NCBI GenBank assembly: GCA_012729455.1
Contig: JAAYDC010000029.1
Location: forward strand, 79,174 to 143,173
Source of the DNA: Chloroflexota bacterium
GTDB lineage: Bacteria; Chloroflexota; Anaerolineae; UBA1429
Direction: 5' to 3'
Length of the DNA: 64,000 bases
Position 1 is the stretch's first letter; each line of letters begins with the position of its first letter. The position numbers and the translations under genes were made by a program. The notes beneath the pieces are model-generated. The model had not been told where the DNA came from and ran no database searches. It saw only the letters and a program-made list of their open reading frames with translations. Below are positions 42,276 to 51,721 of this stretch, piece after piece.

Positions 42276-44078
42276 ATGCGCGCAGCCGCCCTGCCCCAAC
42301 GCTCCGAGGTGCCCGTTGCCGACACCTGGGATGTGACCAGCATCTACCCCGACGATGCCGCCTTTGACGCGGCATTGGCCAGGATCGCCGCCGAACTGCC
42401 GGCCGCGGCCGCCTACGCTGGCCGGCTGCACGAGGGCGCGGGGGTGCTGGCGGATTGGATGTCGGCCAAAGAGGCCCTGCTGAGTGAGCTGGCCAAGGCC
42501 GGCACCTATGCCATGGGTTACTATGCCGTGGATACCGCCGACCAGACCGCCGCCGCGCGCCAGGAACGGGTGGCAGAGCTGAGCAGCCAGGTCGACGCGG
42601 CGCTCTCCTTTGAAGAGCCCGAGCTTCTGGCGGTGGGTCTGCCGACGCTGCGCAGCTGGGTAGCCAGCGAGCCCAGACTGGCGCACTATGGGCATTATCT
42701 GGACGAACTCGAGCGCCAGCAGAGTCACGTGCGCTCAACCGAGGTCGAAGAGGTGCTGGGCCTGGCAGGCTCGCCGATGGGCACCGCGCGCGGCACGCAC
42801 GCCATCCTCACGGATGCCGACCTGCGCTTTGAGGATGCCGTCGATTCTGAGGGACGGGCGCACAGTGTGGAACAGGGCACTATTGACGCGCTGTTGCAAT
42901 CGCCGGATGGGGTGCTGCGTAAGAGCGCCTGGGAGCGCTACGCCGACGGCGCGCTATCCGTGCGCAACACCCTCGCCAACTGCCTGGCAACCGGCATCAA
43001 GCAGGATATCTTTATCGCCAGGGCGCGGCGCTACCCGAGCTCCCTAGTGGCCGCACTCGACGGCACCACGGTGCCCGAGCCGGTTTACTACCAGACACTG
43101 GATGCCAACGTGCGCAACCTGCCGGTGTGGCACCGCTTTTGGCGATTGCTGGGCAAGCTGCTCGGGAGACGCGCGGGGGTGTGGGATATCGCCGCCCCCC
43201 TGGCGCCCAACCCAGAGATCCCCTTTGAGCAGGCACTCGAATGGATCTGCGCCGGTCTGGCGCCTATGGGCGAGGATTATGTCAAGATTATGCGGTGCGG
43301 AGTAACCGAGCAGCGCTGGGTGGATAAATACCCCAACGCGGCCAAGACCCCGGGAGCCTTCTCGGCGGGCGTGCCCGGCACGCACCCCTTTATCCTGCTC
43401 AACTATATGCCCGACGCAGCCGGCCTCTCGACGCTGGCGCACGAGCTGGGCCACTCGATGCATTCCTATCTTGCGTGGCAGACCCAGCCCTTTATCTATG
43501 GCGAGTACACCATCTTTGCCGCTGAAGTGGCCTCCAACACGCACCAGGCGCTGGTGCGAGACTGGTTGATGCGCTCCCAGCCTTCGCGCGAGCTGCAGAT
43601 CGCCCTGCTGCTGGAGACGATCGCGAACCTGCACCGATACCTCTTCCTGATGCCGACCCTGGCACGCTTTGAGCTGGAGGCGCACCAGCGCGCCGAACGC
43701 GGTGAGCCGCTCACCGCGGAGGTGCTCTCGGGCATCCTGGCAGAGTACTTTGCGCAGGGGTATAGCGGTGAGATGGAGGGCGACGCCGAGCGCATCGGCA
43801 TCACCTGGGCGCACTTTCCGCACCACCTGTACGCCAACTTTTACGTGTACCAGTACGCCACCGGCATCGCCGCGGCGCAGGTGCTCTCGAAAAAGCTGCT
43901 GGCGGGCGAGCCGGGCGCGCTCGAGCGCTACCTTGGCTTTCTCTCGGCAGGCGGCAGCCGCTATCCGCTGGATGCCCTGCTGGAGGCTGGCGTGGATATG
44001 CGCGCCCCCGAACCGATGCAGGCCGCCTACGATTACCTGGCGCAGGTGATCACGCGCCTCGAGGAGCTGCTGGGCTAA
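42276..44078 (+). CDS. pepF: Oligoendopeptidase F (M3 family metallopeptidase)
   Basis: 600 residues, standard for PepF. Zinc site HELGH at residues 389-393 (LAHELGHSMHSYLAW) with the downstream glutamate in FAAEVASNTHQAL. I chose ATG 42276 over the adjacent GTG because the AAGGAG spacing fits better. Intracellular enzyme that degrades short peptides. Lies 11 bases after the uronate-isomerase-like gene. The last four bases overlap the methyltransferase gene stop on the other strand. Confidence 0.93.
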   Translation: MRAAALPQRSEVPVADTWDVTSIYPDDAAFDAALARIAAELPAAAAYAGRLHEGAGVLADWMSAKEALLSELAKAGTYAMGYYAVDTADQTAAARQERVAELSSQVDAALSFEEPELLAVGLPTLRSWVASEPRLAHYGHYLDELERQQSHVRSTEVEEVLGLAGSPMGTARGTHAILTDADLRFEDAVDSEGRAHSVEQGTIDALLQSPDGVLRKSAWERYADGALSVRNTLANCLATGIKQDIFIARARRYPSSLVAALDGTTVPEPVYYQTLDANVRNLPVWHRFWRLLGKLLGRRAGVWDIAAPLAPNPEIPFEQALEWICAGLAPMGEDYVKIMRCGVTEQRWVDKYPNAAKTPGAFSAGVPGTHPFILLNYMPDAAGLSTLAHELGHSMHSYLAWQTQPFIYGEYTIFAAEVASNTHQALVRDWLMRSQPSRELQIALLLETIANLHRYLFLMPTLARFELEAHQRAERGEPLTAEVLSGILAEYFAQGYSGEMEGDAERIGITWAHFPHHLYANFYVYQYATGIAAAQVLSKKLLAGEPGALERYLGFLSAGGSRYPLDALLEAGVDMRAPEPMQAAYDYLAQVITRLEELLG

Positions 44079-45382
44079 CTTTCCCTGTGGGTTTTGTCTT
44101 TAAGGCTGGCCAGCGCGGCGCGGATGGCCTCGTTCTCGGCAGAGTCATCCCACTCATCGGCCTCGGCCACGCCCTCGCGTTCGGCGCGGCTGCGGTAGGC
44201 CTTGACTGCCTGCAGCACGCGGAAGCGCGTGTCTTCGTGCACGACCTCGAAATTGCCAAAGACGGCCTCGAGCACCCGCTGGTAGGGTAAAAAGCGGTTG
44301 GCGACGATCACCAGCCTCCCGCGCGGGGAGAGGTGTTCATAAGCCAGACGCATCCAGCGTTCAGCGGTAGCTGAGTTTACCTGATGGTCGGCATGAAACG
44401 GCGGGTTGGAGACGATCAGGGTGTAGCGCTGGTTGGGCAGGCCCTCCAGGCCGTCGCCCAGGAACACGGGCACATCCGTGTAGCCGTGCGCGGCCAGGTT
44501 GCGGCGCGCCGATTCGACAGCCAGCAAGTCGCTATCCACCAGCGTCACCGAGCCGCGCGGGACGCGTGCCGCCATCCACAGGCCAATCACGCCGTAGCCG
44601 CACCCCAGGTCGAGGGCGCGGTCGTAGGGCTGCACCGTCATATGCTCGAGCAGGCGCGCGGTGCCGTCATCCAGCTCGCGCCACGAAAAGACCCCCGGGC
44701 GGGTCTCGAGCGTGACCGGCTCGCCCGCCAACTCGGCGCTGAACTGGTGCCAGGTGCCGCGGGCGATGCCGGGTTTGGCGTAACGCTCAGGCAGCGGCTC
44801 AGGCAGGGCTGCCGGGCGGATAAAGCGCACCACGCGGTTAGAGTGCTTGAAGGCCAGCACCTCGCCCTCACCGTAGAGTTCGGCGGCATCCCCCGCGATT
44901 GACTTGATACCTTCTTTGTTAGCCCCCGCCAGATACAGACTCCCGCCCGGAGCGAGCGCCTCGGCGGCTGCCAGCAGCATCAGGCGCGCCAGATCGCGCC
45001 CCTTGGGCAAGGGCATCAGCACCGCTCGGTAGCCGGCGCCAACCTCGGGCAGTGCCACCTCACAGCGCACACCCGAGGTGCGGTTAGCAGCGAGGGTGGC
45101 GCGGGCGGTCTCGATGGCAGGCAGGTTGGTATCGAGCAGTATGACATTGGCGCCCCCCGCCACGCCGGCCGCCCACACCCCCAGGATGCCGCTCAGGGCC
45201 GGCCAGATCAGCACGGGTTCGCCGCGCGCGAGCTCGGCATGTCGCGCCAGCAAGAGCTCGGCGGTGCTGGGACAGGCCCGGTGCTCGGCACCGGGGGTTT
45301 GAGCGGTCTGAATAACCAGGTCATCCAGCCGGCAGGGATAGATCGGGCGCGTCAGTGGGGGGCTCGAGATGGGTTTGGGCAT
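44075..45382 (-). CDS. Class I SAM-dependent methyltransferase, RsmC/RlmG-like
   Basis: 435 residues. The C-terminal half is an active methyltransferase: SAM loop DLGCGYGVIGLWMAARVP (258-275), acidic VTLVDSDLLAVESARRNL, and the amino-methyl catalytic N326-P-P-F329 motif (IVSNPPFHADHQV). The N-terminal half is a degenerate methyltransferase copy (LIWPALSGILGVWAAGVAGG), the duplication typical of RsmC/RlmG, which methylate the exocyclic amine of guanine in rRNA. A charged tail follows. The ribosome binding site AAGGAG overlaps the true end of the frameshifted Nudix gene. Confidence 0.85.
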   Translation of the reverse strand: MPKPISSPPLTRPIYPCRLDDLVIQTAQTPGAEHRACPSTAELLLARHAELARGEPVLIWPALSGILGVWAAGVAGGANVILLDTNLPAIETARATLAANRTSGVRCEVALPEVGAGYRAVLMPLPKGRDLARLMLLAAAEALAPGGSLYLAGANKEGIKSIAGDAAELYGEGEVLAFKHSNRVVRFIRPAALPEPLPERYAKPGIARGTWHQFSAELAGEPVTLETRPGVFSWRELDDGTARLLEHMTVQPYDRALDLGCGYGVIGLWMAARVPRGSVTLVDSDLLAVESARRNLAAHGYTDVPVFLGDGLEGLPNQRYTLIVSNPPFHADHQVNSATAERWMRLAYEHLSPRGRLVIVANRFLPYQRVLEAVFGNFEVVHEDTRFRVLQAVKAYRSRAEREGVAEADEWDDSAENEAIRAALASLKDKTHRES

Positions 45383-45391
45383 GGCTGCTCC

Positions 45392-45933
45392 TTAGAGATA
45401 TCTGGCCAGGGGCGCACACTGCGCAGAGAGCAGGATCGCTCCGCACTGCCCCAGCAGGCCAAAGAGGGTATCGATGAAATAATAGGGCACAAACTTGCGC
45501 GTACCAGTGCGAGCACCTGCTCGCGGCTGGCCCAGCGCACCTCGGCGACCTCTTCGGGCTGCGGGTGCAGCTCCTCAGGGGCGACCTCGCGCTCGATCAG
45601 ATAATAGTCTTCAAAGCCATTATCGAAATGAACCGTAAAATAGGGACGCTCGCCCGACAGGTCGAGCGTCAGGCCGAGCTCTTCCGCCGCCTCGCGCTCG
45701 GCAGCGGCGCGCGAATCTTCGCCGCACAGGGCGCTGCCGCCCGCCGAGAGATCCCACATGCCGGGCCAGCCGTCCTTCCAGGGCTGGCGGAGCTGTATCA
45801 GGAGCTCGCCGGCGCGGTTAAAGATCACTACGTGGACGACCAGGTGCAGGGCGCCATCCGGCAGAGCCTCGCCGCGCTGGGCCTGACAGCCGAGCGGCAG
45901 ATGATTGGCGTCGTAGAGATCCCACAGTTCCAT
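45392..45933 (-). pseudogene. Nudix hydrolase with C-terminal frameshift
   Basis: From ATG 45933 (GAGGTATT upstream) the start MELWDLYDANHLPLG and a perfect Nudix box (G-x5-E-x7-REAAEELGL, about residues 66-88) define the family. After EQVLALVRA the frame continues into unrelated sequence. Another frame gives the expected ending KFVPYYFIDTLFGLLGQCG and ILLSAQCAPLARYL, with TAA at 45392. A small indel between about 45484 and 45500 therefore breaks the last 40 residues. The Nudix core is intact, so partial activity is conceivable. Possible substrates include nucleoside or isoprenoid diphosphates. Confidence 0.78.
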
Positions 45934-45945
45934 AATACCTCGAGA

Positions 45946-45974
45946 TTGACGATTGACGGACGTCTCCATATTAT
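45946..45974 (+). promoter_or_regulatory. Promoter of the UbiA-family transferase gene
   Basis: TTGACG at 45946-45951 and TATTAT at 45969-45974 with a 17-base spacer, 29 bases upstream of ATG 46003. It lies in the 69-base divergent space between the Nudix and UbiA-family genes. Confidence 0.6.
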
Positions 45975-46002
45975 ACACACAGACTTGAATTGACGGGAAA
46001 CC

Positions 46003-46893
46003 ATGTTTAAACAGCTGATCCGTGCCATGCGCCCCAAGCAGTGGGCCAAGAACGTGTTTGTGTTTGCCGGCGTGGTATTTGACGGCCGCCTGGCGGATAT
46101 GCGCGCGGTGGTCAACAGCCTGGCGGCCTTTGTAGTCTTTTGCCTGATCTCGGGCGCGATCTATCTGCTCAACGACCTGGCCGATATCGAAAAGGACCGC
46201 CAGCACCCCAAGAAGCGCTTCCGCCCGCTGGCTTCGGGCGCGCTCAGCCCGCGCGTTGCCCTGGCGGCCGCGGTGGTCATCCTGGTGCTGGGGTTGGCGG
46301 CGGCCTTTTGGCTCGACCCGGTCTTTGGCGCCATTGCGGCGGCGTATGTAGTGCTGATGCTGGCTTATAACGCCATCCTCAAACATGTGGTGATCCTGGA
46401 CGTGATGACGGTGGCGGCCGGCTTTGTGCTGCGGGTGGCAGCCGGCGCGGCGGTCGTGCACGTTTCGCGCTTTTCGCCCTGGCTGTACGTCTGCACGACC
46501 TTTGTGGCTCTGTTTATCGCCATCAACAAGCGCCGCCACGAGCTGGTCCTGCTGGCGGATGGCGCCGCCAACCACCGCGCCATCCTCGACCAATACACCC
46601 CCGCGCTGATCGACGACATGTCCTCCCTGGTGACTACTGCCACGCTGGTGGCGTATTCCACCTATACCTTTGCCGCCCCCAACGTGCCCGAAAATGGCGC
46701 GATGATGTTAACGATCCCCTATGTGCTGTACGGGATCTTTCGCTACCAGTATCTGGTACGCAGCCGCAACCAGGGCGGCGCGCCCGAAGACCTCGTGCTG
46801 GGCGACTGGCCGCTGATCATCTGCTGCCTGCTGTGGGCTGCCACGGTTGTGGCGGTGATCTACTGGCCCGGCCTGATGCGGCTTTTCTCCTGA
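46003..46893 (+). CDS. UbiA-family polyprenyl-phosphate phosphoribosyltransferase (DPPR-synthase-like)
   Basis: 296 residues, about nine transmembrane helices. The first aspartate-rich motif is N57-D58-x-x-D61-x-x-x-D65 (LLNDLADIEKDRQHPKKRF) and LASG follows, the pattern of decaprenyl-phosphate phosphoribosyltransferase (UbiA/Rv3806c type) rather than of quinone prenyltransferases. The second motif region is NKRRHEL. It would attach phosphoribose to a polyprenyl phosphate, the first step to arabinosyl or ribosyl cell-envelope donors. It has its own promoter. Confidence 0.85.
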   Translation: MFKQLIRAMRPKQWAKNVFVFAGVVFDGRLADMRAVVNSLAAFVVFCLISGAIYLLNDLADIEKDRQHPKKRFRPLASGALSPRVALAAAVVILVLGLAAAFWLDPVFGAIAAAYVVLMLAYNAILKHVVILDVMTVAAGFVLRVAAGAAVVHVSRFSPWLYVCTTFVALFIAINKRRHELVLLADGAANHRAILDQYTPALIDDMSSLVTTATLVAYSTYTFAAPNVPENGAMMLTIPYVLYGIFRYQYLVRSRNQGGAPEDLVLGDWPLIICCLLWAATVVAVIYWPGLMRLFS

Positions 46894-46904
46894 CGCTGCC
46901 CACG

Positions 46905-46933
46905 AAAAAAGGGCGAACCGCCACGGTTCGCCC
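46905..46933 (-). terminator. Intrinsic terminator of the ribosomal protein operon
   Basis: On the minus strand GGGCGAACCG, a three-base loop and CGGTTCGCCC (46911-46933) form a perfect 10-base-pair stem followed by TTTTTT (46910-46905). It lies 28 bases beyond the rpsI stop and also separates the operon from the UbiA-family gene on the other strand. Confidence 0.95.
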
Positions 46934-46960
46934 TTGATCGTAGGTTGCGACCCAAACGTT

Positions 46961-47356
46961 TTAGCGCTTGGTGTACTGCGGAGCCTTGCGGGCACGCTTG
47001 AGCCCGGGCTTTTTGCGTTCCTTGGCGCGCGGGTCGCGCGTCAGGTACCCCAGGGCACGCAGGCGCGCGCGGTAGCTTTCGTCGGAGACGACCAGCGCGC
47101 GGGCGATGGCCATGCGCACGGCCTGGGCCTGGCCCGTAACGCCGCCGCCCACTACGAGGGCCGAAACGGCAAAGCGGTTCTCGTTTTCGGTAGCGCGCAG
47201 AGGATCGCTGGCCTGTGCCAGGTCGATCTCACGCGAAAAGTATTCGTTGGCTGGCTTGCCGTTGACCACAAAGGCGCCCTCACCGGGCGTCAGGCGAACC
47301 CTCGCAACCGAGGTCTTGCGGCGGCCGACGGCGTAAAAATATTCTGCTGGTGACAC
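46961..47356 (-). CDS. rpsI: Ribosomal protein uS9
   Basis: 131 residues from GTG 47356. Typical S9 start (FYAVGRRKTSVARVRL), GGGVTGQAQAVRMAIARALV centre, and the basic tail ending QYTKR that reaches the P-site tRNA. It is the last gene of the operon, 11 bases after rplM, as in most bacteria where L13 and S9 are paired. The intrinsic terminator follows. Confidence 0.97.
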   Translation of the reverse strand: MSPAEYFYAVGRRKTSVARVRLTPGEGAFVVNGKPANEYFSREIDLAQASDPLRATENENRFAVSALVVGGGVTGQAQAVRMAIARALVVSDESYRARLRALGYLTRDPRAKERKKPGLKRARKAPQYTKR

Positions 47357-47367
47357 CTGTCTCCTCC

Positions 47368-47802
47368 TTACTTGCCAATCACAAAGGGCTTGGGCTGCTG
47401 CGCCTCGTGCGGGTGGTTGGGCGCGGCATAGACCTTTAGTTTCTTGAACATGGCACGCCCCAGCTTGTTCTTGGGCAGCATGCCGCGAACGGCCGCCTCG
47501 AGCACGCGCTCGGGATGGGCTTTGAGCATGGTGGCCATATCCACCGAACGCAGCCCCCCGGGAAAGCCCGAATAGCTGTAATAGCGCTTGTCTTCGAGTT
47601 TATTGCCCGTCACGGTGACTTTATCGGCGTTGATCACAATCACAAAATCGCCGGTATCCAGCCACGGGGTATAGATGGGCTTGTTCTTGCCGCGCAGCAC
47701 TGTGGCGATCTGGGTTGCCAGACGCCCGAGGCTTTGGCCGGCGGCATCCACCACCCACCACTCGCGTTTGATACCACCCGCTTTAACTGTATATGTTTTC
47801 AC
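47368..47802 (-). CDS. rplM: Ribosomal protein uL13
   Basis: 144 residues from GTG 47802 (GGAGAG upstream), the normal L13 length. Recognised by [39 protein letters not shown], and [20 protein letters not shown]. Longer in-frame starts would run into truA and were not used. Large-subunit assembly protein; co-transcribed with rpsI. Confidence 0.97.
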   Translation of the reverse strand: MKTYTVKAGGIKREWWVVDAAGQSLGRLATQIATVLRGKNKPIYTPWLDTGDFVIVINADKVTVTGNKLEDKRYYSYSGFPGGLRSVDMATMLKAHPERVLEAAVRGMLPKNKLGRAMFKKLKVYAAPNHPHEAQQPKPFVIGK

Positions 47803-47815
47803 GTTGCTCTCCTTG

Positions 47816-48580
47816 TCACCAAGACGGACTCTCGAATTGTCGCACATCATACTGCACTGCTTCGAACACCAGCCCGCAGGCCGGCGCCGGAGCTGCCGAA
47901 CGCGCCAGGTCGCCCGAGTGGTGCAGCGCGCCGAAATCGGCCACGCTCAGCTCACCCAGCCCCACCTGCACCAGGTTGCCCACGATGCGCCGCACCATGC
48001 CCCTCAAAAAGGCATTGGCGCTGAGCCGCAGGCTCACCAGCTGCCCCTCGCGCTGCCAGACAGCCTGGCGAATGCAGCGCACAGTCGAGCTGCCCCCGCG
48101 CGGATCGTGCCCAAAGGCGGCACAGTCGCTTTCACCGATCAGGCCGTCGGCGGCGGCCTGCATGGCCGGCAAATCCAGCTCGCGTGCGATCTGCCAGGCA
48201 TAACGGCGCTCGAGCGGCACGCGCTGCGAACCGGTATAGATCCTGTAAAGGTACGTGCGCCCCAGGGCACTGTAGCGGGCATGAAACCCGCTGTGTGCCT
48301 CGCCCAACGTACGGACTGCCACATCCTCCGGCAACAGCGCGTTCAGTGCGCGCTGCAGCTCGCTCGTCGGGTGGCGCCAGGCGGCATCAAAACTGATCAC
48401 CTGCCCCCGGGCATGCACCCCGGCATCGGTGCGGCCGGCTCCGGCAATGCGCACCGGTTCACCCGCCAGCCTGGCGAGGGCTGCCTCGATCACCCCTTGC
48501 ACCGTGCGGGCGCTGGTTTGCAGCTGAAAGCCCGCGAAATCGGTGCCGTCATATTCCAGCACGGCGTAATAGTGCGGCAT
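47816..48580 (-). CDS. truA: tRNA pseudouridine(38-40) synthase TruA
   Basis: 254 residues. Catalytic aspartate D52 in [12 protein letters not shown]-terminal [13 protein letters not shown], and [10 protein letters not shown] centre are the TruA signatures. It converts uridines 38 to 40 of the anticodon arm to pseudouridine. Sits between rplQ and rplM, the common order alpha operon-truA-rplM-rpsI in Firmicutes and Chloroflexota. Confidence 0.96.
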   Translation of the reverse strand: MPHYYAVLEYDGTDFAGFQLQTSARTVQGVIEAALARLAGEPVRIAGAGRTDAGVHARGQVISFDAAWRHPTSELQRALNALLPEDVAVRTLGEAHSGFHARYSALGRTYLYRIYTGSQRVPLERRYAWQIARELDLPAMQAAADGLIGESDCAAFGHDPRGGSSTVRCIRQAVWQREGQLVSLRLSANAFLRGMVRRIVGNLVQVGLGELSVADFGALHHSGDLARSAAPAPACGLVFEAVQYDVRQFESPSW

Positions 48581-48609
48581 CTACCGCCTCGCCTGCCTTG
48601 TTAAACTGC

Positions 48610-48987
48610 TCAGACCAGTTCCAGGATCACCATCTCGGCAGCATCGCCCAGGCGCGGGCCAAGGCGCGAGACGCGTGTATAGCCGCCCGGGCGATCCATA
48701 TAGCGCCCTGCGATCTCATCAAAAAGGTGCTTAGTCACGGCGTCGTCAGTAAGCACAGCCGCCACCAAGCGGCGCTCGGCCTGGTCGCTGGATTGAGCGT
48801 CGCGCAGCGCCTTTCCGCGCTTGGCCACCGTCACCAGTTTCTCGGCTTGCGAGCGCACCGACATCGCCTTGGCATAGGTGGTCTCGATCTTGCCATGGCG
48901 AAAGAGTTCAGTCATCAGGTTGCGAAACAGCGCTTTGCGCTGGGCAGAATTGCGGCCGAGTTTGCGTCCGGCCATGCGATGGCGCAT
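48610..48987 (-). CDS. rplQ: Ribosomal protein bL17
   Basis: 125 residues. MRHRMAGRKLGRNSAQRKAL and FRNLMTELFRHGKIETTYAK are diagnostic of L17. Follows rpoA by 23 bases, the conserved end of the alpha operon. Confidence 0.98.
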   Translation of the reverse strand: MRHRMAGRKLGRNSAQRKALFRNLMTELFRHGKIETTYAKAMSVRSQAEKLVTVAKRGKALRDAQSSDQAERRLVAAVLTDDAVTKHLFDEIAGRYMDRPGGYTRVSRLGPRLGDAAEMVILELV

Positions 48988-49010
48988 CGGGCGTACCTTC
49001 CTTTCCGGTG

Positions 49011-49967
49011 CTAGTCGTTCAGCTCGTACGAGCTGTCGAGAAATCCTTTTTGCTTCATGCTGTCGATCAGCTCTTCGAGTGACTTGCGCCCAAAGTTGCG
49101 GATCGCCAGCAGTTCGCCGGAGCCGCGCTCGAGGCGAATCATGATGTCGCCGATGCGGTCGATATTGGCGCGCTTGAGGCAGTTATAGGCGCGCATGGAG
49201 AGCTCGAGCTCTTCGATGGGCACCTCGTCGTACGGGCTGGAAGCCTCGCTACGCAGCACCTGAATAGGCGCCTCGGTCATCACACCCTGAAAGTCGACGA
49301 TCAGCTTAAAGTGCTGCTGAAGGATCGAGGCAGCCTGCTTGAGCGCCAGGCTCGGGCGCAGGGTGCCGTCGGTCCAGATCTGCAGCTTGAGCATGTCGTA
49401 ATCCGTCACCTGCTCGATGCGCTCGGCCTCGACCACGTTCGAGACGCGCACAACCGGGCTGAAAATGGCGTCCACCGGGATCTGCCCGATCGGCAGATTG
49501 CGGCGCTCTTCAGCCGGCGAGTAGCCCACTCCGCGCTCTGCCACCATCTCAAACTCGAGGTTTGAATCGGTGGTATCGAGGGTCAGCAGCTGCAGCTCGG
49601 GGTTGACGATCTCGGCGTTCGAAGGCGCCTCAATATCGCCGGCGGTGATGATCGACTTGCCGCGCGCCGAGACAAACATGCGCACCGGTTCCGGGTCAGT
49701 GCCATGCAGGATCAAGCGCACCTTTTTCAGGTTGAGCATAAAGAGCATCATGTCTTCTTTGGCGCCCGGGATCACGGTAAACTCGTGATCGACTCCCGAA
49801 ACGCGCACCGACGTAATGGCGGCGCCCGGCAGCGACGAGATCAGTACTCGCCGCAGGGCAATGCCGATGGTGGTGCCATAGCCATGCGCCATGGGGCCGA
49901 TGTTGAACTGACCATAGTTTTGTGTATTCGCCTGGTAATCGATCTTGGGTAAAACCTGGCTTGGCAA
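49011..49967 (-). CDS. rpoA: RNA polymerase alpha subunit
   Basis: 318 residues from TTG 49967, supported by AAGGAGGGTACCC before it and by the family length of about 315; longer in-frame reading lacks a plausible N-terminus. The N-terminal assembly domain has GYGTTIGIALRRVLISSLPG. The C-terminal domain begins about residue 245 and includes ELSMRAYNCLKRANIDRIGD and SLEELIDSMKQKGF, the DNA- and activator-contacting helices. Confidence 0.97.
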   Translation of the reverse strand: MPSQVLPKIDYQANTQNYGQFNIGPMAHGYGTTIGIALRRVLISSLPGAAITSVRVSGVDHEFTVIPGAKEDMMLFMLNLKKVRLILHGTDPEPVRMFVSARGKSIITAGDIEAPSNAEIVNPELQLLTLDTTDSNLEFEMVAERGVGYSPAEERRNLPIGQIPVDAIFSPVVRVSNVVEAERIEQVTDYDMLKLQIWTDGTLRPSLALKQAASILQQHFKLIVDFQGVMTEAPIQVLRSEASSPYDEVPIEELELSMRAYNCLKRANIDRIGDIMIRLERGSGELLAIRNFGRKSLEELIDSMKQKGFLDSSYELND

Positions 49968-50013
49968 GGGTACCCTCCTTGTAGTTGGGGCGGGAAATAG
50001 CCCGCCAAGTGCC

Positions 50014-50649
50014 TCAGCGAGAATAGAACTCGACGATGAGCTGCTCCTCGAGCGGCACATCGATCTGATCGCGGGTGGGAACGGCCACCAGCGTGCCCGA
50101 GAGAGCCTCTGCGTTGAGTGAGAGCCAGCCGGCAACCTCGCGTTGTTCGAGGACCTGGCCAATCGACTTGAAATACTCACTCGAACGGCTGGTTTCGTGC
50201 ACCGAGATCACATCGCCGGGCTTTAGGATCGCCGAGGGGATATCCAGGCGGCGGCCATTGACGGCAAAGTGACCATGGGTCACGAGCATACGGGCCTGCG
50301 GACGCGAGTCGGCAAAGCCAAGGCGGTAGACCAGGTTGTCCATGCGCATTTCGAGCAGGGCCAGCAGGTTCGAGCCGGTCTGCCCGCGCTGCGCGACGGC
50401 GATATCAAAGTAACGGCGGAACTGGCGCTCGAGCACGCCATAGATACGGCGCGCGCGCTGCTTTTCGCGCAGCTGCAGGCCATAGTCGGAACTGCGCTGA
50501 CGAAACTGGGTTTTCTGGCCGTGCATGCCCGGGGCGTAAGCGCGCTTTTCGATGGCGCACTTGGGGCCGAGACAACGCTCCCCTTTGAGAAAGAGCTTCA
50601 TCCCTTCGCGGCGGCAAAGCTTGCAGACGGAATCGATATGACGTGCCAC
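50014..50649 (-). CDS. rpsD: Ribosomal protein uS4 (zinc-binding form)
   Basis: 211 residues. Has the four N-terminal zinc cysteines C9, C12, C26 and C31 ([16 protein letters not shown]), so it is the C+ type, and an S4 RNA-binding domain ([20 protein letters not shown], then [15 protein letters not shown]). Primary 16S rRNA binder. Followed by rpoA after 46 bases. Confidence 0.98.
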   Translation of the reverse strand: MARHIDSVCKLCRREGMKLFLKGERCLGPKCAIEKRAYAPGMHGQKTQFRQRSSDYGLQLREKQRARRIYGVLERQFRRYFDIAVAQRGQTGSNLLALLEMRMDNLVYRLGFADSRPQARMLVTHGHFAVNGRRLDIPSAILKPGDVISVHETSRSSEYFKSIGQVLEQREVAGWLSLNAEALSGTLVAVPTRDQIDVPLEEQLIVEFYSR

Positions 50650-50791
50650 ACATACCTCCTTGATTTGAGCCAGCTCTCACACCGGTTGGCACTCCGGCGC
50701 TTGCCATCTGGCCGACAGCGGGTTTACGGCGCTTTCGCGGCGTCTTCCCCGCGCTACCGGCGGGATCAACTCCCGCCGAGCCGATTAAATG
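50650..50791 (-). promoter_or_regulatory. rpsK-rpsD intergenic region with hairpin
   Basis: 142 bases, by far the longest gap in the alpha-operon part. It includes a perfect 8-base-pair hairpin (CGGCGGGA / TCCCGCCG, 50758-50778, five-base loop) just after the rpsK stop. S4 often represses its own operon through leader RNA, so a regulatory or processing role is possible but not demonstrated. Confidence 0.4.
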
Positions 50792-51184
50792 CTAGATGCG
50801 GCGCTTCTTGGGCGGACGGCAGCCGTTATGCGGGACGGGCGTCTGGTCGGTGATCGACCGCACGCGCATGCCCACCGTCTGCAGCGACCGCAAAGCAGCC
50901 TCGCGGCCCGGGCCGGGGCCCTTGACATAGATGTCGACCTCGCGCATGCCCATATCCATAGCGGCTCGGGAGGCGCCTTCGGTGGCCACCTGAGCGGCGT
51001 AGGGCGTGCTCTTGCGCGAGCCCTTGAACGTCTGTCCAGCCGAACGCCAGCAGACTACATTGCCCGTTGGGTCGGTAAAGGTGATGATCGTATTGTTAAA
51101 CGTTGCCTGTACATAAACGCGCCCGTTCGGCACATTGCGGCGTTCACGGCGCGGCGTACGCGCTCCAGCTCGTCTGCGTCCCAT
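50792..51184 (-). CDS. rpsK: Ribosomal protein uS11
   Basis: 130 residues. [39 protein letters not shown] and the C-terminal [16 protein letters not shown] are diagnostic. Forms the platform of the small subunit. Follows rpsM by 15 bases. Confidence 0.98.
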   Translation of the reverse strand: MGRRRAGARTPRRERRNVPNGRVYVQATFNNTIITFTDPTGNVVCWRSAGQTFKGSRKSTPYAAQVATEGASRAAMDMGMREVDIYVKGPGPGREAALRSLQTVGMRVRSITDQTPVPHNGCRPPKKRRI

Positions 51185-51199
51185 ATCTCCTCCGGTTGC

Positions 51200-51583
51200 T
51201 TACTTCTTGGCGCGAGCCTTTTTCTTGCCGGCCACCGTCCGGGCACGGCCGCGGCGCGTGCGGGCGTTGGTGCGCGTGCGCTGTCCGCGCACGGGCAGCC
51301 CGCGGCGATGGCGGATTCCGCGGTAGCAGCCGATATCCTGCAGCATCTTGATGTTCATAGCGAGGTCGCGGCGCAGGTCGCCCTCGACCACGTACTCGGC
51401 ATCGATCAACTCGCGCAGACGGGCTACCTCGACCTCGGACAGATCGCGGCAGCGCGTATCCGGGTTGATGTTGCTTTTGCTGATCAACTCGCGGCTGCGG
51501 GCCGGGCCGATCCCAAAGATATAGGTCAGGCCGATCTCGACGCGTTTGTCGTTCGGTAGGTCAACTCCAGCAATACGAGCCAT
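51200..51583 (-). CDS. rpsM: Ribosomal protein uS13
   Basis: 127 residues. [20 protein letters not shown] at the start, [20 protein letters not shown] and a long lysine/arginine tail define S13, which contacts the large subunit and tRNA. 24 bases after rpmJ. Confidence 0.98.
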   Translation of the reverse strand: MARIAGVDLPNDKRVEIGLTYIFGIGPARSRELISKSNINPDTRCRDLSEVEVARLRELIDAEYVVEGDLRRDLAMNIKMLQDIGCYRGIRHRRGLPVRGQRTRTNARTRRGRARTVAGKKKARAKK

Positions 51584-51607
51584 GCTCTCTCCTCTCCAAA
51601 CCCCTGA

Positions 51608-51721
51608 TTAGCCCTGGCGCTGCTTGTGGCGCGGGTTCACGCAGATGATGCGCAGCACACCGCGGCGGCGCACAAACTTGCACTTGTCGCAGCGCTTTTT
51701 AACCGAAGCTCTAATTTTCAT
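51608..51721 (-). CDS. rpmJ: Ribosomal protein bL36
   Basis: 37 residues, complete: [20 protein letters not shown] and [16 protein letters not shown]. Zinc ligands C11, C14, C27 and H32 are present. The ATG lies inside the end of map (11-base overlap). No infA gene separates map from rpmJ, although that gene is commonly found there. Confidence 0.97.
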   Translation of the reverse strand: MKIRASVKKRCDKCKFVRRRGVLRIICVNPRHKQRQG

